Positions 31,987 through 40,955 of a stretch of 64,000 nucleotides of DNA are shown here, piece by piece (the stretch's first letter is position 1; each line of letters begins with the position of its first letter). Under the pieces are notes generated by a model. The model saw only the letters and a list, made by a program, of their open reading frames with translations, was not told where the DNA came from and did not search any database. Position numbers and translations under genes: made by a program. Source of the DNA: CAITWF01 sp038231575 (GTDB taxonomy: Bacteria > Verrucomicrobiota > Verrucomicrobiia > Opitutales > Opitutaceae); NCBI GenBank assembly GCA_038231575.1, contig JBBRLB010000002.1:37626-101625 (forward strand), read 5' to 3'.

Positions 31987-32070
31987 ATGAGCGGCGGGCG
32001 AATCGTGTCAAGCGTGCCGCGGGAAGATCGCGATTTGATGGGGCTTGGTCCGCGCGGGAGCGGGAAAGGC

Positions 32071-32150
32071 TGTCCATCTGAGCGCCGCGAAGAAACCCCG
32101 CGTTTGCCCACGATCGCGGCCACGGATTTATCGCGGCGCTCCGAATGACA
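32071..32150. repeat. MITE-like palindrome, 'TGTCATTCNGAGCGCNGCGA' family, copy 1
   Basis: The left arm (32071-32097) and right arm (32124-32150) are 27-base imperfect inverted repeats built around gagcgccgcga. The same sequence family forms the arms at 58576-58657. It lies between the ArsR cassette and the unknown gene at 32168. Confidence 0.75.
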
Positions 32151-32167
32151 AGGAAGTAAGATCCGGC

Positions 32168-33151
32168 TCAGACCGCCACGGCCCGCTCGAGCATGTAGAG
32201 CGTGTCGATCGGCGTAAGTTCGCGGTGGATCTCGACACACTGCTTGATGAACCGGAACCCATACGCGATCTCGTCGGTCATCCAGGGGACTTGGGTGTCG
32301 AACGTGCTGAATTGCTCGCCGCGATAAAGGTTGCGCCGGATCGCGTGGATCGCGCTGACGAAATTTTTGCGCGGCACCGTCATCACGACGCCGTCGATCG
32401 GCGCGGAGATCTCGGCGCCGTTGACGACCACTTCCAGGTAGACGGCGTAAGGATTCGTGATCGTCGTGTTCTTCTGCTGATCGATCGGGTTGATCAGTTG
32501 GAAGCGGAGCAGGGCGTTGCGAATTTCGGCGGCGGCGTCCTGCCGGCTTTGGAGGAACGGATCGCGCGACAGGCCGCTCCTCACGATTTCGTTTTTCAAC
32601 GCGACATCCTCGGGGATGAGCTGCTTGAGCAGCTCGACCAGATCCACCAGATGATGGGTGAGCAGCGTCAGAAAGGCCGAGAAAAAGAGTGGCTCCCGCT
32701 GGTGCAGGCGATCGAGGAGCGAACGGACAAGCTGCGGCTCGCGGAAAATTCCGGCGGTGATTTCCCCCTTGGTGTGCAGCTCAGAAAGTTGTTGCGCGAT
32801 GCGATGCGGCTTGTCCGAGCTGATGATGTCGTTGACGAGCGCGCGGTGGGCCGGGGTGGCGGGGCGGACACCACCGGCGAGCGTCGTAGTCAAATCTTCC
32901 AGCCAGTGCTGCGCGGCGGCGCGGTTGGCGGTATCGACGTAGTAAACCGTCCATTGTTCATCCTCCGAGGGTCCCGCCTTGTATGAGAACGTGACGCTGC
33001 CGAGGAGCGAACGCGCCAGTGCATTGTCCAAGGCGTCGGTGGCGGGCACCGCAAATATGAGCCACAGGCCAGCGTCAATTTCGACGTTGCCGCCGTGATC
33101 GCGGATTTGCGGCTCGAGAAAGGCTTTGAGGATTTGGTCGTCGAACTCCAT
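32168..33151 (-). CDS. hypothetical protein, 327 residues, unrecognised
   Basis: From the ATG at 33151 (MEFDDQILKAFLEPQIRDHGG). No signal peptide or membrane helix. The first ~85 residues alternate strands and helices (IDAGLWLIFAVPATDALD, WTVYYVDTANRAAAQHWL); the middle is helical (RALVNDIISSDKPHRIAQQLSELH, LLTHHLVDLVELLKQLI); the end has EVVVNGAEISAPIDGVVMTVPRKNFVSAIHAIRR. I do not recognise any domain. The composition and codon use match the neighbours, so it is likely a real cytosolic protein of this lineage. Confidence 0.7.
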   Translation of the reverse strand: MEFDDQILKAFLEPQIRDHGGNVEIDAGLWLIFAVPATDALDNALARSLLGSVTFSYKAGPSEDEQWTVYYVDTANRAAAQHWLEDLTTTLAGGVRPATPAHRALVNDIISSDKPHRIAQQLSELHTKGEITAGIFREPQLVRSLLDRLHQREPLFFSAFLTLLTHHLVDLVELLKQLIPEDVALKNEIVRSGLSRDPFLQSRQDAAAEIRNALLRFQLINPIDQQKNTTITNPYAVYLEVVVNGAEISAPIDGVVMTVPRKNFVSAIHAIRRNLYRGEQFSTFDTQVPWMTDEIAYGFRFIKQCVEIHRELTPIDTLYMLERAVAV

Positions 33152-33294
33152 TTGGGTGTCAGGGAAAACGCAGGAGCGTGTAGGAAGTTCACCCCAGATC
33201 AAGTGGGGGATTTGCCCGCTGAGAGATGAGACGACGAAATGGGCTAGGGTTAGGCCCCATACCGTCGAGCCCGGCTTCGCGCTACCGTGCTCCC

Positions 33295-33492
33295 ATGCCC
33301 CTCATCAACGTTGTCCTCACCCTCATCGTCGTCGGCGTCATCCTCTGGCTGATCAACGCCTTCATCCCGATGCAGAGCACGATCAAAAGCATCCTCAACG
33401 CGGTCGTCGTGATCGCGGTGGTGTTGTGGCTGCTCTACGGCTTTGGCGTCATCAGCAGCTCCGGCAACGTGCACATGCCGGTGATCAAGTAA
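33295..33492 (+). CDS. Thivi_2564-type small membrane protein
   Basis: 65 residues with two membrane helices: PLINVVLTLIVVGVILWLIN, then a short PMQSTIKSILNAVVVIAVVLWLLYGFGV. The N-terminus and the I-P-M-x-x-x-I-K-x-I-L-N motif between the helices match the small membrane protein family named after Thivi_2564. Function unknown. Confidence 0.8.
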   Translation: MPLINVVLTLIVVGVILWLINAFIPMQSTIKSILNAVVVIAVVLWLLYGFGVISSSGNVHMPVIK

Positions 33493-33509
33493 CGCCGCCC
33501 GCGCGGCGC

Positions 33510-33722
33510 TCAAGGCGTGAGGGCTGGCACCGGCTGCCGCGCCTTGTGCCCGGGCCAGAAGGCGAGATCGTTGGTGATGACGTAAACGACCATCGCGGCG
33601 CCGATGCAGAAAGCCGCCACCCAGAAAAACGGACTGTGATGCACGCGTTTCCAAGCGGGACCGTGCGGCGGATGTTCGGCGGCGTGATCTCCGCCGTGTT
33701 GGTGGAATTTGGGGTCGTTCAT
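33510..33722 (-). CDS. small His-rich single-span membrane protein
   Basis: 70 residues from the ATG at 33722. The N-terminal half is His-rich (DPKFHQHGGDHAAEHPPHGP), followed by one membrane helix (FFWVAAFCIGAAMVVYVIT). I do not recognise it. It is convergent with the Thivi_2564-type gene, 17 bases apart. Confidence 0.6.
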   Translation of the reverse strand: MNDPKFHQHGGDHAAEHPPHGPAWKRVHHSPFFWVAAFCIGAAMVVYVITNDLAFWPGHKARQPVPALTP

Positions 33723-33910
33723 GTGCGGCGAGACGACTGACACCGCCAGCGACTGATGGTCGCGGGATATTTTTTCGGCCGCGACCCCGCAATCGCGCAG
33801 GGGGTGTTCGTCGCGCAGGAACTTCGCGCAACGCGGAAGTTTCACCCCGCTACAAACGGTGCGGCCCTCGCTAGCCGATCGCGGGATCGCTCGCTTCGGC
33901 CGCGGGCGTT

Positions 33911-34819
33911 TTACTTCATCAATTCTGCGAGCGGTTCTTTGACGGCCTCGGCCCAGATTCCGTAGCCCTTCTCGGTGGGGTGCAGTTTGTCGGGCATGAT
34001 GTCCGGCTGGATGATGCCGTCCGCATCGAGAAACCTGGCGCCGATATCGAGGTAGAACACGTTTTTCCCGTCATGCAGTTTGGCGATGATGGGGTTGACG
34101 TCGGCGGCGACCTTGCGGACGGGATCGCCGGGATTGGCGCGCGGGAAAATCGCGAGCAGCAGGATTTTCGCCGCGGGAAAATCCTGGCGCAATTCCGCCA
34201 CGATCGCGCCGATGCCCTCGGCGATTTCCGCGGAGGAACAGTTGCCGGCGTTGTTGGTGCCGATCATCAGCATGATCGCCTTGGGTTGGAAACCCCGGCC
34301 TTCGCCGTCGCGGAGGCGGTAGAGCACGCCTTGGGTCGTGTCGCCGGAGATCCCGAAGTTCGCGACCTTCAGGCCGCCGTAGTATTGGTCGAAAACCGCC
34401 TTGCCGGCGAGCGGTGGATTCACGACGCCTTCCTTGCCGGGGTTGCGCCAGAAGTCCGTAATCGAATCGCCGAGGAAGAGCAGGTCGATGTCGCCTTTCT
34501 GCGCGAGCTCGACGTTGGCCGCGTGTTTGGTGCGAAAGCCCGGCAACAAAAAGGGCACGACGGCGGGGTTCACGCGCGGCGGGCGCACCGTGATCATTTC
34601 GGGAAATTTTGCGACGATGGCCTTCGTGGCGGGGTCGGCCTGCGTCAGGAATTTCTGCAGGCTGGCTTGGGCCTGCGCGAGTTCGGCCGGCGTGGGTCGG
34701 ACGATGGCCACTTCGGCCGGGACCGGTGCGGGCGTCGGCGCGGGCTGGGCGAACACGTTCGCCGTTATAGCCAGCAACCAAGACGCGACGATCCGGGGAA
34801 ACAAAGAAGGGGTTTTCAT
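33911..34819 (-). CDS. secreted SGNH/GDSL hydrolase
   Basis: 302 residues from the ATG at 34819, with a signal peptide (SLFPRIVASWLLAITANVFA-Q). After a ~90-residue Pro/Ala-rich region, block I reads DLLFLGDSITDFWRNPGKEG, block III reads MIGTNNAGN, and block V reads PDIMPDKLHPTEKGYGIW with the Asp-His dyad. This is the platelet-activating-factor acetylhydrolase-like branch, usually acyl or acetyl esterases of carbohydrates. Monocistronic. Confidence 0.86.
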   Translation of the reverse strand: MKTPSLFPRIVASWLLAITANVFAQPAPTPAPVPAEVAIVRPTPAELAQAQASLQKFLTQADPATKAIVAKFPEMITVRPPRVNPAVVPFLLPGFRTKHAANVELAQKGDIDLLFLGDSITDFWRNPGKEGVVNPPLAGKAVFDQYYGGLKVANFGISGDTTQGVLYRLRDGEGRGFQPKAIMLMIGTNNAGNCSSAEIAEGIGAIVAELRQDFPAAKILLLAIFPRANPGDPVRKVAADVNPIIAKLHDGKNVFYLDIGARFLDADGIIQPDIMPDKLHPTEKGYGIWAEAVKEPLAELMK

Positions 34820-34876
34820 ACTGGCCGAAGGTCTCGTCCGCTGAGTGGTGGCGCAAATCAAAACCTCTCGCCTCGC

Positions 34877-37800
34877 TCAGCCGACCCAAGCGCGCGCGTT
34901 GTAGAAGAGCCGCAGCCACGGCGAATCTTCGCCCCATTCGCGCGGCGCCCAGCTCATACAGGCGGAGCGGTGCACCCGTTCGGGATGCGGCATCATGATC
35001 GTGACGCGCCCCGTGGTCGTCGTCAGCGCGGTCATGCCACGGGGCGAGCCGTTGGGGTTGAGGGGGTATTGCTCGGTGACGGCGTGGTGGTTGTCGACGT
35101 AGCGGGCGGCGACGAGACCGGAGTCGCTGCAACGCTGCATCGCGGCGGTGGTGGCGAATTCAGCGTAGCCCTCGCCGTGCGCGACGGCAATGGGAAGAAT
35201 GGAGCCTTCCATGCCGGCGAAAAAGAGGCTCGGGCTCTTTTCGATTTGGAGGGAAACGAAACGGCCTTCGTAACGCTCGCTCTGGTTTTGCACGAAGCGC
35301 GGCCAGTGGTCGGAGCCGGGGATGATCGAGTGGAGATTGCTCATCATCTGGCAGCCATTGCACACGCCGAGAGCGAACGTGTCTTCCCGGGCAAAGAACG
35401 CGGCGAACTCGGCGCGCGCGCCTGCGTGAAACAGCGCGCTTTTGGCCCAACCTTCGCCGGCGCCGAGGACGTCACCGTAGCTGAAGCCGCCACAGGCGGC
35501 GAGGCCGCGGAAATCTTTCAATGAGACGCGACCGGTCAGAATGTCCGTCATGTGAACGTCGATCGCCTTGAAGCCGGCGCGGGTGAAGGCGGCCGCCATC
35601 TCGATCTGGCCGTTGACGCCCTGCTCGCGCAGGATGGCGACCGGCGGGCGCGATTTTAAGAGCGCCGGAGCGCCCGCCAGCGGGCTGCCGACATCGAACG
35701 TGACCTTCGGCGTGATGCCGGGATTTTTCGGGTCGACGCGGAGCCGATGCTCTGACTCGGCGCAGGCGGGGTTGTCGCGGAGCGTGGCGATGCGGCGGGT
35801 GACATCGGACCAAATCGCGCGGAGCGCGAAGAGGTTTTCCTCGAAGATCGTCTTGCCACCACGAGTGATCTTGAAGGCGTGCGTGCGGTTGAGCGTGCCG
35901 ACGCGCGACGTGCAGGCCTTGAAGCCGTGTTCGCGCAGCGTGAGATAAACGTCGTCGAGATCTTCGCCCCGGATCTGGATGACGGCGCCGAGTTCTTCGT
36001 TAAAAAGCGCGGAGAAAATCTCGTGGCCGTTCGGCAGTTCAAGATCGATGCCGGTGTGACCGGCGAAGGCCATCTCGACGGCGGTCGCCAGCAACCCGCC
36101 ATCGGAGCGGTCGTGATAGGCGAGGAGTTTTTTTTGGCGACCCAGAAGCTGGATCGCCGTCCAGAAATTTTTCAAATCGACCGGATGGTCGACGTCGGGT
36201 GTCGCCTCGCCCATCTGCGAAACGGTCTGCGCGAGGATGGAGCCACCGAGGCGATTCTTGCCACGACCGAGATCGACGAGGAGCAGGACGGAATCGTCGA
36301 TCTGCTGGAGCTGCGGCGTGAGCGAGAGGCGGATGTCGGCGACGGGGGCGAAGGCGGAGACGATGAGCGAGACGGGCGCGGTGACGCGTTTTTGCGATTG
36401 GGACTCACGGTCGTTCCAGACCGTGCTCATACTCATCGAATCCTTGCCGACGGGAATCGTAATACCGAGGGCGGGGCAGAGCTCGAGGCCGACGGCTTGG
36501 ACGGCGGCATAAAGATCGGCGCCGTCGCCGGGGATCGCGGGCGCGGCCATCCAGTTCGCGGAGAGGTTTACTTTGCCGAGCGCGCCGATTTGCGCGGCGG
36601 CGAGGTTGGTGAGCGCTTCGCCGACGGCGAGGCGGGCGGACGCGGCGGCGTTGTTCACCGCGACAGGGGTGCGCTCGCCCATCGACATGGCCTCGCCGGT
36701 GTCGACGTCAAACGACGCCGCGGTGACCGCGCAGTCCGCCACAGGCACCTGCCACGGACCGACCATCTGATCGCGCACAATGAGTCCGCCCAACGTGCGA
36801 TCGCCGATCGAGATGAGAAACGTTTTGTCGGCGACGGTCGGGTGGGCGAGGACGCGATGAATGGCCTCGGTCAGCGCGGCGCGCTCGGTGGCGACGGCCG
36901 TTTCCGCCGAGAACGGTTTCTTCGGACCGGTTGGCGGCGGCGTGAGCGTGGTGAGATCGAGCGGGTGGAGCGGACGCGTGAGGGTCGCATCGGTGCGCGC
37001 CATCCGCGGCGGTTTGCCGAGCAGCACCTCGAGTGGCAGATCGATGGGGGTGTTTTTCGACTGCGCGTCCTCGACCACGAGTTGCTTTTTCTCGGTGGCC
37101 TCGCCGACGACGGCGAAGGGGCAGCGCTCGCGCTCGCAGAGTTTTTGAAACGTCGCGAGGTGCGCGGCGGGCACAGCGAGCACGTAACGCTCCTGCGACT
37201 CGTTGCACCAGATCTCGAGCGGGGACATGCCGGGCTCGTCGTTGGGCAACGCGCGCAGATCAAACTTTCCCCCGCGGCCGCCATCGTTGACGAGTTCGGG
37301 GAGCGCGTTCGAAACGCCGCCGGCGCCAACGTCGTGAATGAATGAAATGGGATTAGCGTCGCCGAGCGCCCAGCAGCGATCGATGACTTCCTGGCAGCGG
37401 CGCTCCATCTCGGCGTTGTCGCGCTGCACGCTGGCGAAATCGAGATCCTCGTTGCCGTGTCCGCTGGCCATCGAGCTTGCGGCGCCGCCGCCGAGGCCGA
37501 TGAGCATGGCCGGTCCCCCGAGGACGATTAATTGATCGCCGGGGTGGATGGCGCCCTTCTGGACGTGTCCGGCTTGGATGTTGCCGAGGCCGCCGGCGAG
37601 CATGATGGGCTTGTGGTAGCCGCGGAGCTCGGGGCCGTTCGCGCCGGGGACCTTGGCCTCGAAGGTGCGGAAGTAGCCGTTGATCGCGGGGCGACCGAAT
37701 TCGTTGTTGAACGCCGCGCCGCCGAGCGGCCCCTCGATCATGATGTCGAGCGCGGAGACGATGCGGCCGGGTTTGCCGTGCTCTTTTTCCCACGGCTGGA

Positions 37801-38860
37801 TCGCGCCGGGGATTTTCAGATTGGAAACGGTGAAGCCGACGAGGCCGGCCTTCGGCTTCGCGCCGCGGCCGGTGGCGCCTTCGTCGCGAATTTCTCCACC
37901 CGACCCAGTCGCGGCACCGGGGAACGGCGAAATCGCGGTCGGATGATTGTGCGTTTCGACTTTGCAGAGGAGGTGGATCTCCTCGTCGTGCGCGGCGTAT
38001 TCGTTGGTGCGTGGGTCGACGTAGAAGCGGCCGCCGCGGGTGCCGACGAGGACGGCGGCGTTGTCCTTGTAGGCGGAGAGAATCCCTTCGCGGTGCAGCG
38101 TGTAGGTGTGCTTGATCATCTGGAACAGCGAGTGGTCGCGCGCGGCGCCGTCGATGGTCCAGGTGGCGTTGAAGATTTTGTGGCGGCAGTGCTCGGAGTT
38201 CGCCTGCGCGAACATCATCAACTCGATGTCGTTCGGATCGCGGCCGAGTTTCGTGAACGCCGCGACGAGGTAGTCGATCTCGTCCTCAGCGAGCGCGAGG
38301 CCGAGGTGGATATTGGCCGCGACCAGTGCCGCCCGCCCGGCGGCAAGGACGGGAATGCTCGTCATCGCCCGCGGCGACTCGTGGCGGAACAGCGACGCGC
38401 AGGCCGGGAAATCGCCGAAGACGACCTGCGTCATCCGATCGTGGAGTTTTCCGCGCAAGGTCGTGCTCTGGGCCGGATCGAGGCGTGTGAGCGGAAACGG
38501 AATGACCGTTTCACCCAGATCGATCGTGTAGGCGACGACGCGCTCGATGCGCTTTACTTTTTCGAGTCCGCAGATGTGGGCGATGTCGGTGGCCTTCGAC
38601 GACCACGGCGAGATGGTGCCGGGTCGTGGGGCGACGACTTGCAGCAGGCCGACGACCGGCGCGGCGGCGCGCTTCGGCCCATAGGTGAGAAGTTTTTCCA
38701 GGACGATGCGCTCGGCCGGGCTGAGTTCGCCGGCCACCTCGGCCACATGCACAAACTCCGCGCTGAGCGCGCGGGCCGGCAGCCCGGCGGCGACGAGGTC
38801 TTGGAGCAGTTTTTGGCGGCGAAAATCCGAGAGGGCAGGTGAGCCGCGGAGGATCAGCAT
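34877..38860 (-). CDS. purL: phosphoribosylformylglycinamidine synthase, large single-chain type
   Basis: 1327 residues, the size of the fused PurL of Proteobacteria. Order: PurS-like N-terminus, linker, two AIRS-type domains (MMFAQANSEHCRHKIF, HNHPTAISPFPGAATGSGGEIRDEG, then a second half with GKDSMSM), and a class I glutaminase domain with GGFSYGDVLGAGEGW, the nucleophile Cys in LGVCNGCQMM (~residue 1167) and the His-Glu of PHPERVHR. It converts FGAR, ATP and glutamine to FGAM, step 4 of purine synthesis. Divergent from purF, with 178 bases shared as control region. Confidence 0.96.
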   Translation of the reverse strand: MLILRGSPALSDFRRQKLLQDLVAAGLPARALSAEFVHVAEVAGELSPAERIVLEKLLTYGPKRAAAPVVGLLQVVAPRPGTISPWSSKATDIAHICGLEKVKRIERVVAYTIDLGETVIPFPLTRLDPAQSTTLRGKLHDRMTQVVFGDFPACASLFRHESPRAMTSIPVLAAGRAALVAANIHLGLALAEDEIDYLVAAFTKLGRDPNDIELMMFAQANSEHCRHKIFNATWTIDGAARDHSLFQMIKHTYTLHREGILSAYKDNAAVLVGTRGGRFYVDPRTNEYAAHDEEIHLLCKVETHNHPTAISPFPGAATGSGGEIRDEGATGRGAKPKAGLVGFTVSNLKIPGAIQPWEKEHGKPGRIVSALDIMIEGPLGGAAFNNEFGRPAINGYFRTFEAKVPGANGPELRGYHKPIMLAGGLGNIQAGHVQKGAIHPGDQLIVLGGPAMLIGLGGGAASSMASGHGNEDLDFASVQRDNAEMERRCQEVIDRCWALGDANPISFIHDVGAGGVSNALPELVNDGGRGGKFDLRALPNDEPGMSPLEIWCNESQERYVLAVPAAHLATFQKLCERERCPFAVVGEATEKKQLVVEDAQSKNTPIDLPLEVLLGKPPRMARTDATLTRPLHPLDLTTLTPPPTGPKKPFSAETAVATERAALTEAIHRVLAHPTVADKTFLISIGDRTLGGLIVRDQMVGPWQVPVADCAVTAASFDVDTGEAMSMGERTPVAVNNAAASARLAVGEALTNLAAAQIGALGKVNLSANWMAAPAIPGDGADLYAAVQAVGLELCPALGITIPVGKDSMSMSTVWNDRESQSQKRVTAPVSLIVSAFAPVADIRLSLTPQLQQIDDSVLLLVDLGRGKNRLGGSILAQTVSQMGEATPDVDHPVDLKNFWTAIQLLGRQKKLLAYHDRSDGGLLATAVEMAFAGHTGIDLELPNGHEIFSALFNEELGAVIQIRGEDLDDVYLTLREHGFKACTSRVGTLNRTHAFKITRGGKTIFEENLFALRAIWSDVTRRIATLRDNPACAESEHRLRVDPKNPGITPKVTFDVGSPLAGAPALLKSRPPVAILREQGVNGQIEMAAAFTRAGFKAIDVHMTDILTGRVSLKDFRGLAACGGFSYGDVLGAGEGWAKSALFHAGARAEFAAFFAREDTFALGVCNGCQMMSNLHSIIPGSDHWPRFVQNQSERYEGRFVSLQIEKSPSLFFAGMEGSILPIAVAHGEGYAEFATTAAMQRCSDSGLVAARYVDNHHAVTEQYPLNPNGSPRGMTALTTTTGRVTIMMPHPERVHRSACMSWAPREWGEDSPWLRLFYNARAWVG

Positions 38861-39038
38861 GGTGGCGATTGGGGACGCTTCCGAACATCGCGCGCGCGGT
38901 CAAGGAGGCTCGGCGTCATTTCAAATTTCGGGTTAAGACGCAGCGCCGCCAGAAAGCCGTTGACGATTGCGGGAGGCTCACCGAGATGAGTGGTTTGCCG
39001 CCCATTCCGATCAACGCCACGCCACCGCTGACGCACTT
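38861..39038. promoter_or_regulatory. divergent purL/purF intergenic region
   Basis: 178 bases separate the two starts, so both promoters must be here. A TTGACG (about 38958) could be a -35 element for purF, but no convincing -10 is present. No PurR-type palindrome or purine-riboswitch sequence is recognised. The region is given for location only. Confidence 0.45.
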
Positions 39039-40949
39039 ATGAGCGACCACATCGGCCACGAATGCGGCGTCGCGATGGTGCGACTGCTCAAGCCGCTCTC
39101 TTACTACGAGCAGAAATACGGCACGCCGCTCTGGGGCTTCACGAAGCTTTTCCTGCTGATGGAAAAGCAGCACAACCGGGGGCAGGACGGCGCCGGCATC
39201 GCGTGCGTGAAACTCGACATGCCGGCCGGCGAGCCGTTCATGTTCCGCGAGCGCAACGTCAAGGCCAACCCGCTCGACAAAATTTTCAAGGGGCTCCTCA
39301 GCCAGTATAACGACCACGTAAAATCCGGGGTGATCCACCCGGAGTTCACCGAGACGGTGAAGAAGAATTTTGATTTCGGCGGCGAGCTCCTGCTCGGCCA
39401 CCTGCGTTACGGCACGAGCGGCGGCTACAACCTGTCCGCGTGCCATCCTTTTTTTCGCCGCAGTCCGTGGCCGACGCGCAACCTGGCGCTCTGCGGCAAT
39501 TTCAACCTCACCAACACCCACGAGCTGAACCGCTCGCTCATCGCGATGGGCCAGCACCCGATCTTTGCGTCGGACACGCAGGCGATCCTCGAGAAAATCG
39601 GCTTCTTCCTCGATGAGGAGCACGAGGACATCTACCGCTTCCTGCGCAAACGCGATCTCAGCGGGGCTGAGATGTCGCGCCGGATCAGCGAAGAGCTGGA
39701 CGTCGCGCGCGTGATGACGCGCGCCTCGGAGAAATGGGACGGCGGCTACGTGCTCGCCGGGCTGATCGGCAACGGCGACGCCTTCGTGGCGCGCGATCCG
39801 TCAGGCATCCGTCCGGTTTCCTATTTTCAAAACGACGAAGTGGTCGCGTTTGCCAGCGAGCGTGCGCCGCTGATGACGGTGTTCGATCTCGCGGTCGAGG
39901 ACGTGAAGGAAGTGCAGCCGGGCAACGTCGTCGTGATCAAGCGCCGCGGCACGGTGATCGAGGCGCCGTTCACCGCGCCGATGCCGCGGTCCTCGTGCTC
40001 CTTCGAGCGGATTTATTTTTCGCGGGGCAACGACATTGAGATTTACCGCGAACGCCAGGCGCTCGGTGGCCAGCTCGCCGATCAAGTCATCAAGGCGATC
40101 GATCATGATTGGGCGAACACGGTGTTCAGTTTCATTCCCAATACGTCGGAGGTCGCGTATTTCGGCCTGATGTCCGCGCTGCGCACGCGCCGGCGCGACG
40201 AAGTGAAGGCCGTGCTCCTCAAGGCGGCGCAAGAAAACAAAGTCACCGAGGCGCTGCTCGACGACGTGATTCTCCGCAACTGGCCGCGCGGGGAGAAGGT
40301 CGTGAGCAAGGATATCAAGATCCGCACCTTTATTGGACAAGAGGACATGCGGAACCAGCTCGTCAGCCACGTCTACGACATCACCTACGGTTCCGTGCGC
40401 GCCGGGCAGGACACGCTCGTGTGCGTCGACGATTCCATCGTGCGCGGCACGACGCTGCGCCGCTCCATCCTGCGCATCCTGTCGCGGCTGAACCCGAGAA
40501 AAATCATCATCATCTCGACGGCGCCGCAGATCCGTTATCCCGACTGCTACGGCATCGACATGTCGGAGCTCGGAAAATTTATCGCGTTCGAGGCGGCGGT
40601 GTCGCTGATCAAGGAGCGCGGGCAGGCGCAGTTGCTTGATGAAGTTTACGAACTCTGCCGGGGCGCGGTGAAAAAGAACGCGACGGTCAACGAGGTGCGC
40701 CGCCTCTACAAGCCGTTCACGCCGCAGGAAATTTCCGCGAAGGCGGTCGAGCTCGTCCGCCCGAAAAACCTCAGCTGGAAGGGTGAAATCGAAATCATTT
40801 TCCAGAGCATCGAGAACCTGCACGCCGCCGTGCCGAACCACCGGGGGGATTGGTATTTTTCCGGCAAATATCCGACGCCTGGCGGCTATCAGGTCGTGAA
40901 TCAGGCCTACGTGAATTATTACGAGAAGACGGACGGCCGAAGTTATTGA
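39039..40949 (+). CDS. purF: amidophosphoribosyltransferase, long (Bacteroidota-type)
   Basis: 636 residues from the ATG at 39039, longer than the ~500 of E. coli PurF. The start MSDHIGHECGVAMVRLLKP places the catalytic Cys at residue 9, so an 8-residue propeptide must be cleaved to free it. The class II glutaminase has RNRGQDGAG-like HNRGQDGAG and GHLRYGTSG. The PRPP site reads LVCVDDSIVRGTTLRRSI at ~residue 464-481. It makes phosphoribosylamine, the first step of purine synthesis. The ORF6N gene starts 6 bases after its stop. Confidence 0.93.
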   Translation: MSDHIGHECGVAMVRLLKPLSYYEQKYGTPLWGFTKLFLLMEKQHNRGQDGAGIACVKLDMPAGEPFMFRERNVKANPLDKIFKGLLSQYNDHVKSGVIHPEFTETVKKNFDFGGELLLGHLRYGTSGGYNLSACHPFFRRSPWPTRNLALCGNFNLTNTHELNRSLIAMGQHPIFASDTQAILEKIGFFLDEEHEDIYRFLRKRDLSGAEMSRRISEELDVARVMTRASEKWDGGYVLAGLIGNGDAFVARDPSGIRPVSYFQNDEVVAFASERAPLMTVFDLAVEDVKEVQPGNVVVIKRRGTVIEAPFTAPMPRSSCSFERIYFSRGNDIEIYRERQALGGQLADQVIKAIDHDWANTVFSFIPNTSEVAYFGLMSALRTRRRDEVKAVLLKAAQENKVTEALLDDVILRNWPRGEKVVSKDIKIRTFIGQEDMRNQLVSHVYDITYGSVRAGQDTLVCVDDSIVRGTTLRRSILRILSRLNPRKIIIISTAPQIRYPDCYGIDMSELGKFIAFEAAVSLIKERGQAQLLDEVYELCRGAVKKNATVNEVRRLYKPFTPQEISAKAVELVRPKNLSWKGEIEIIFQSIENLHAAVPNHRGDWYFSGKYPTPGGYQVVNQAYVNYYEKTDGRSY

Positions 40950-40955
40950 GCCGTC

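Noticed and set aside
37532..38842. 436-codon open frame on the plus strand opposite purL
   Set aside because: purL is intact and complete on the other strand; this frame has no family resemblance.
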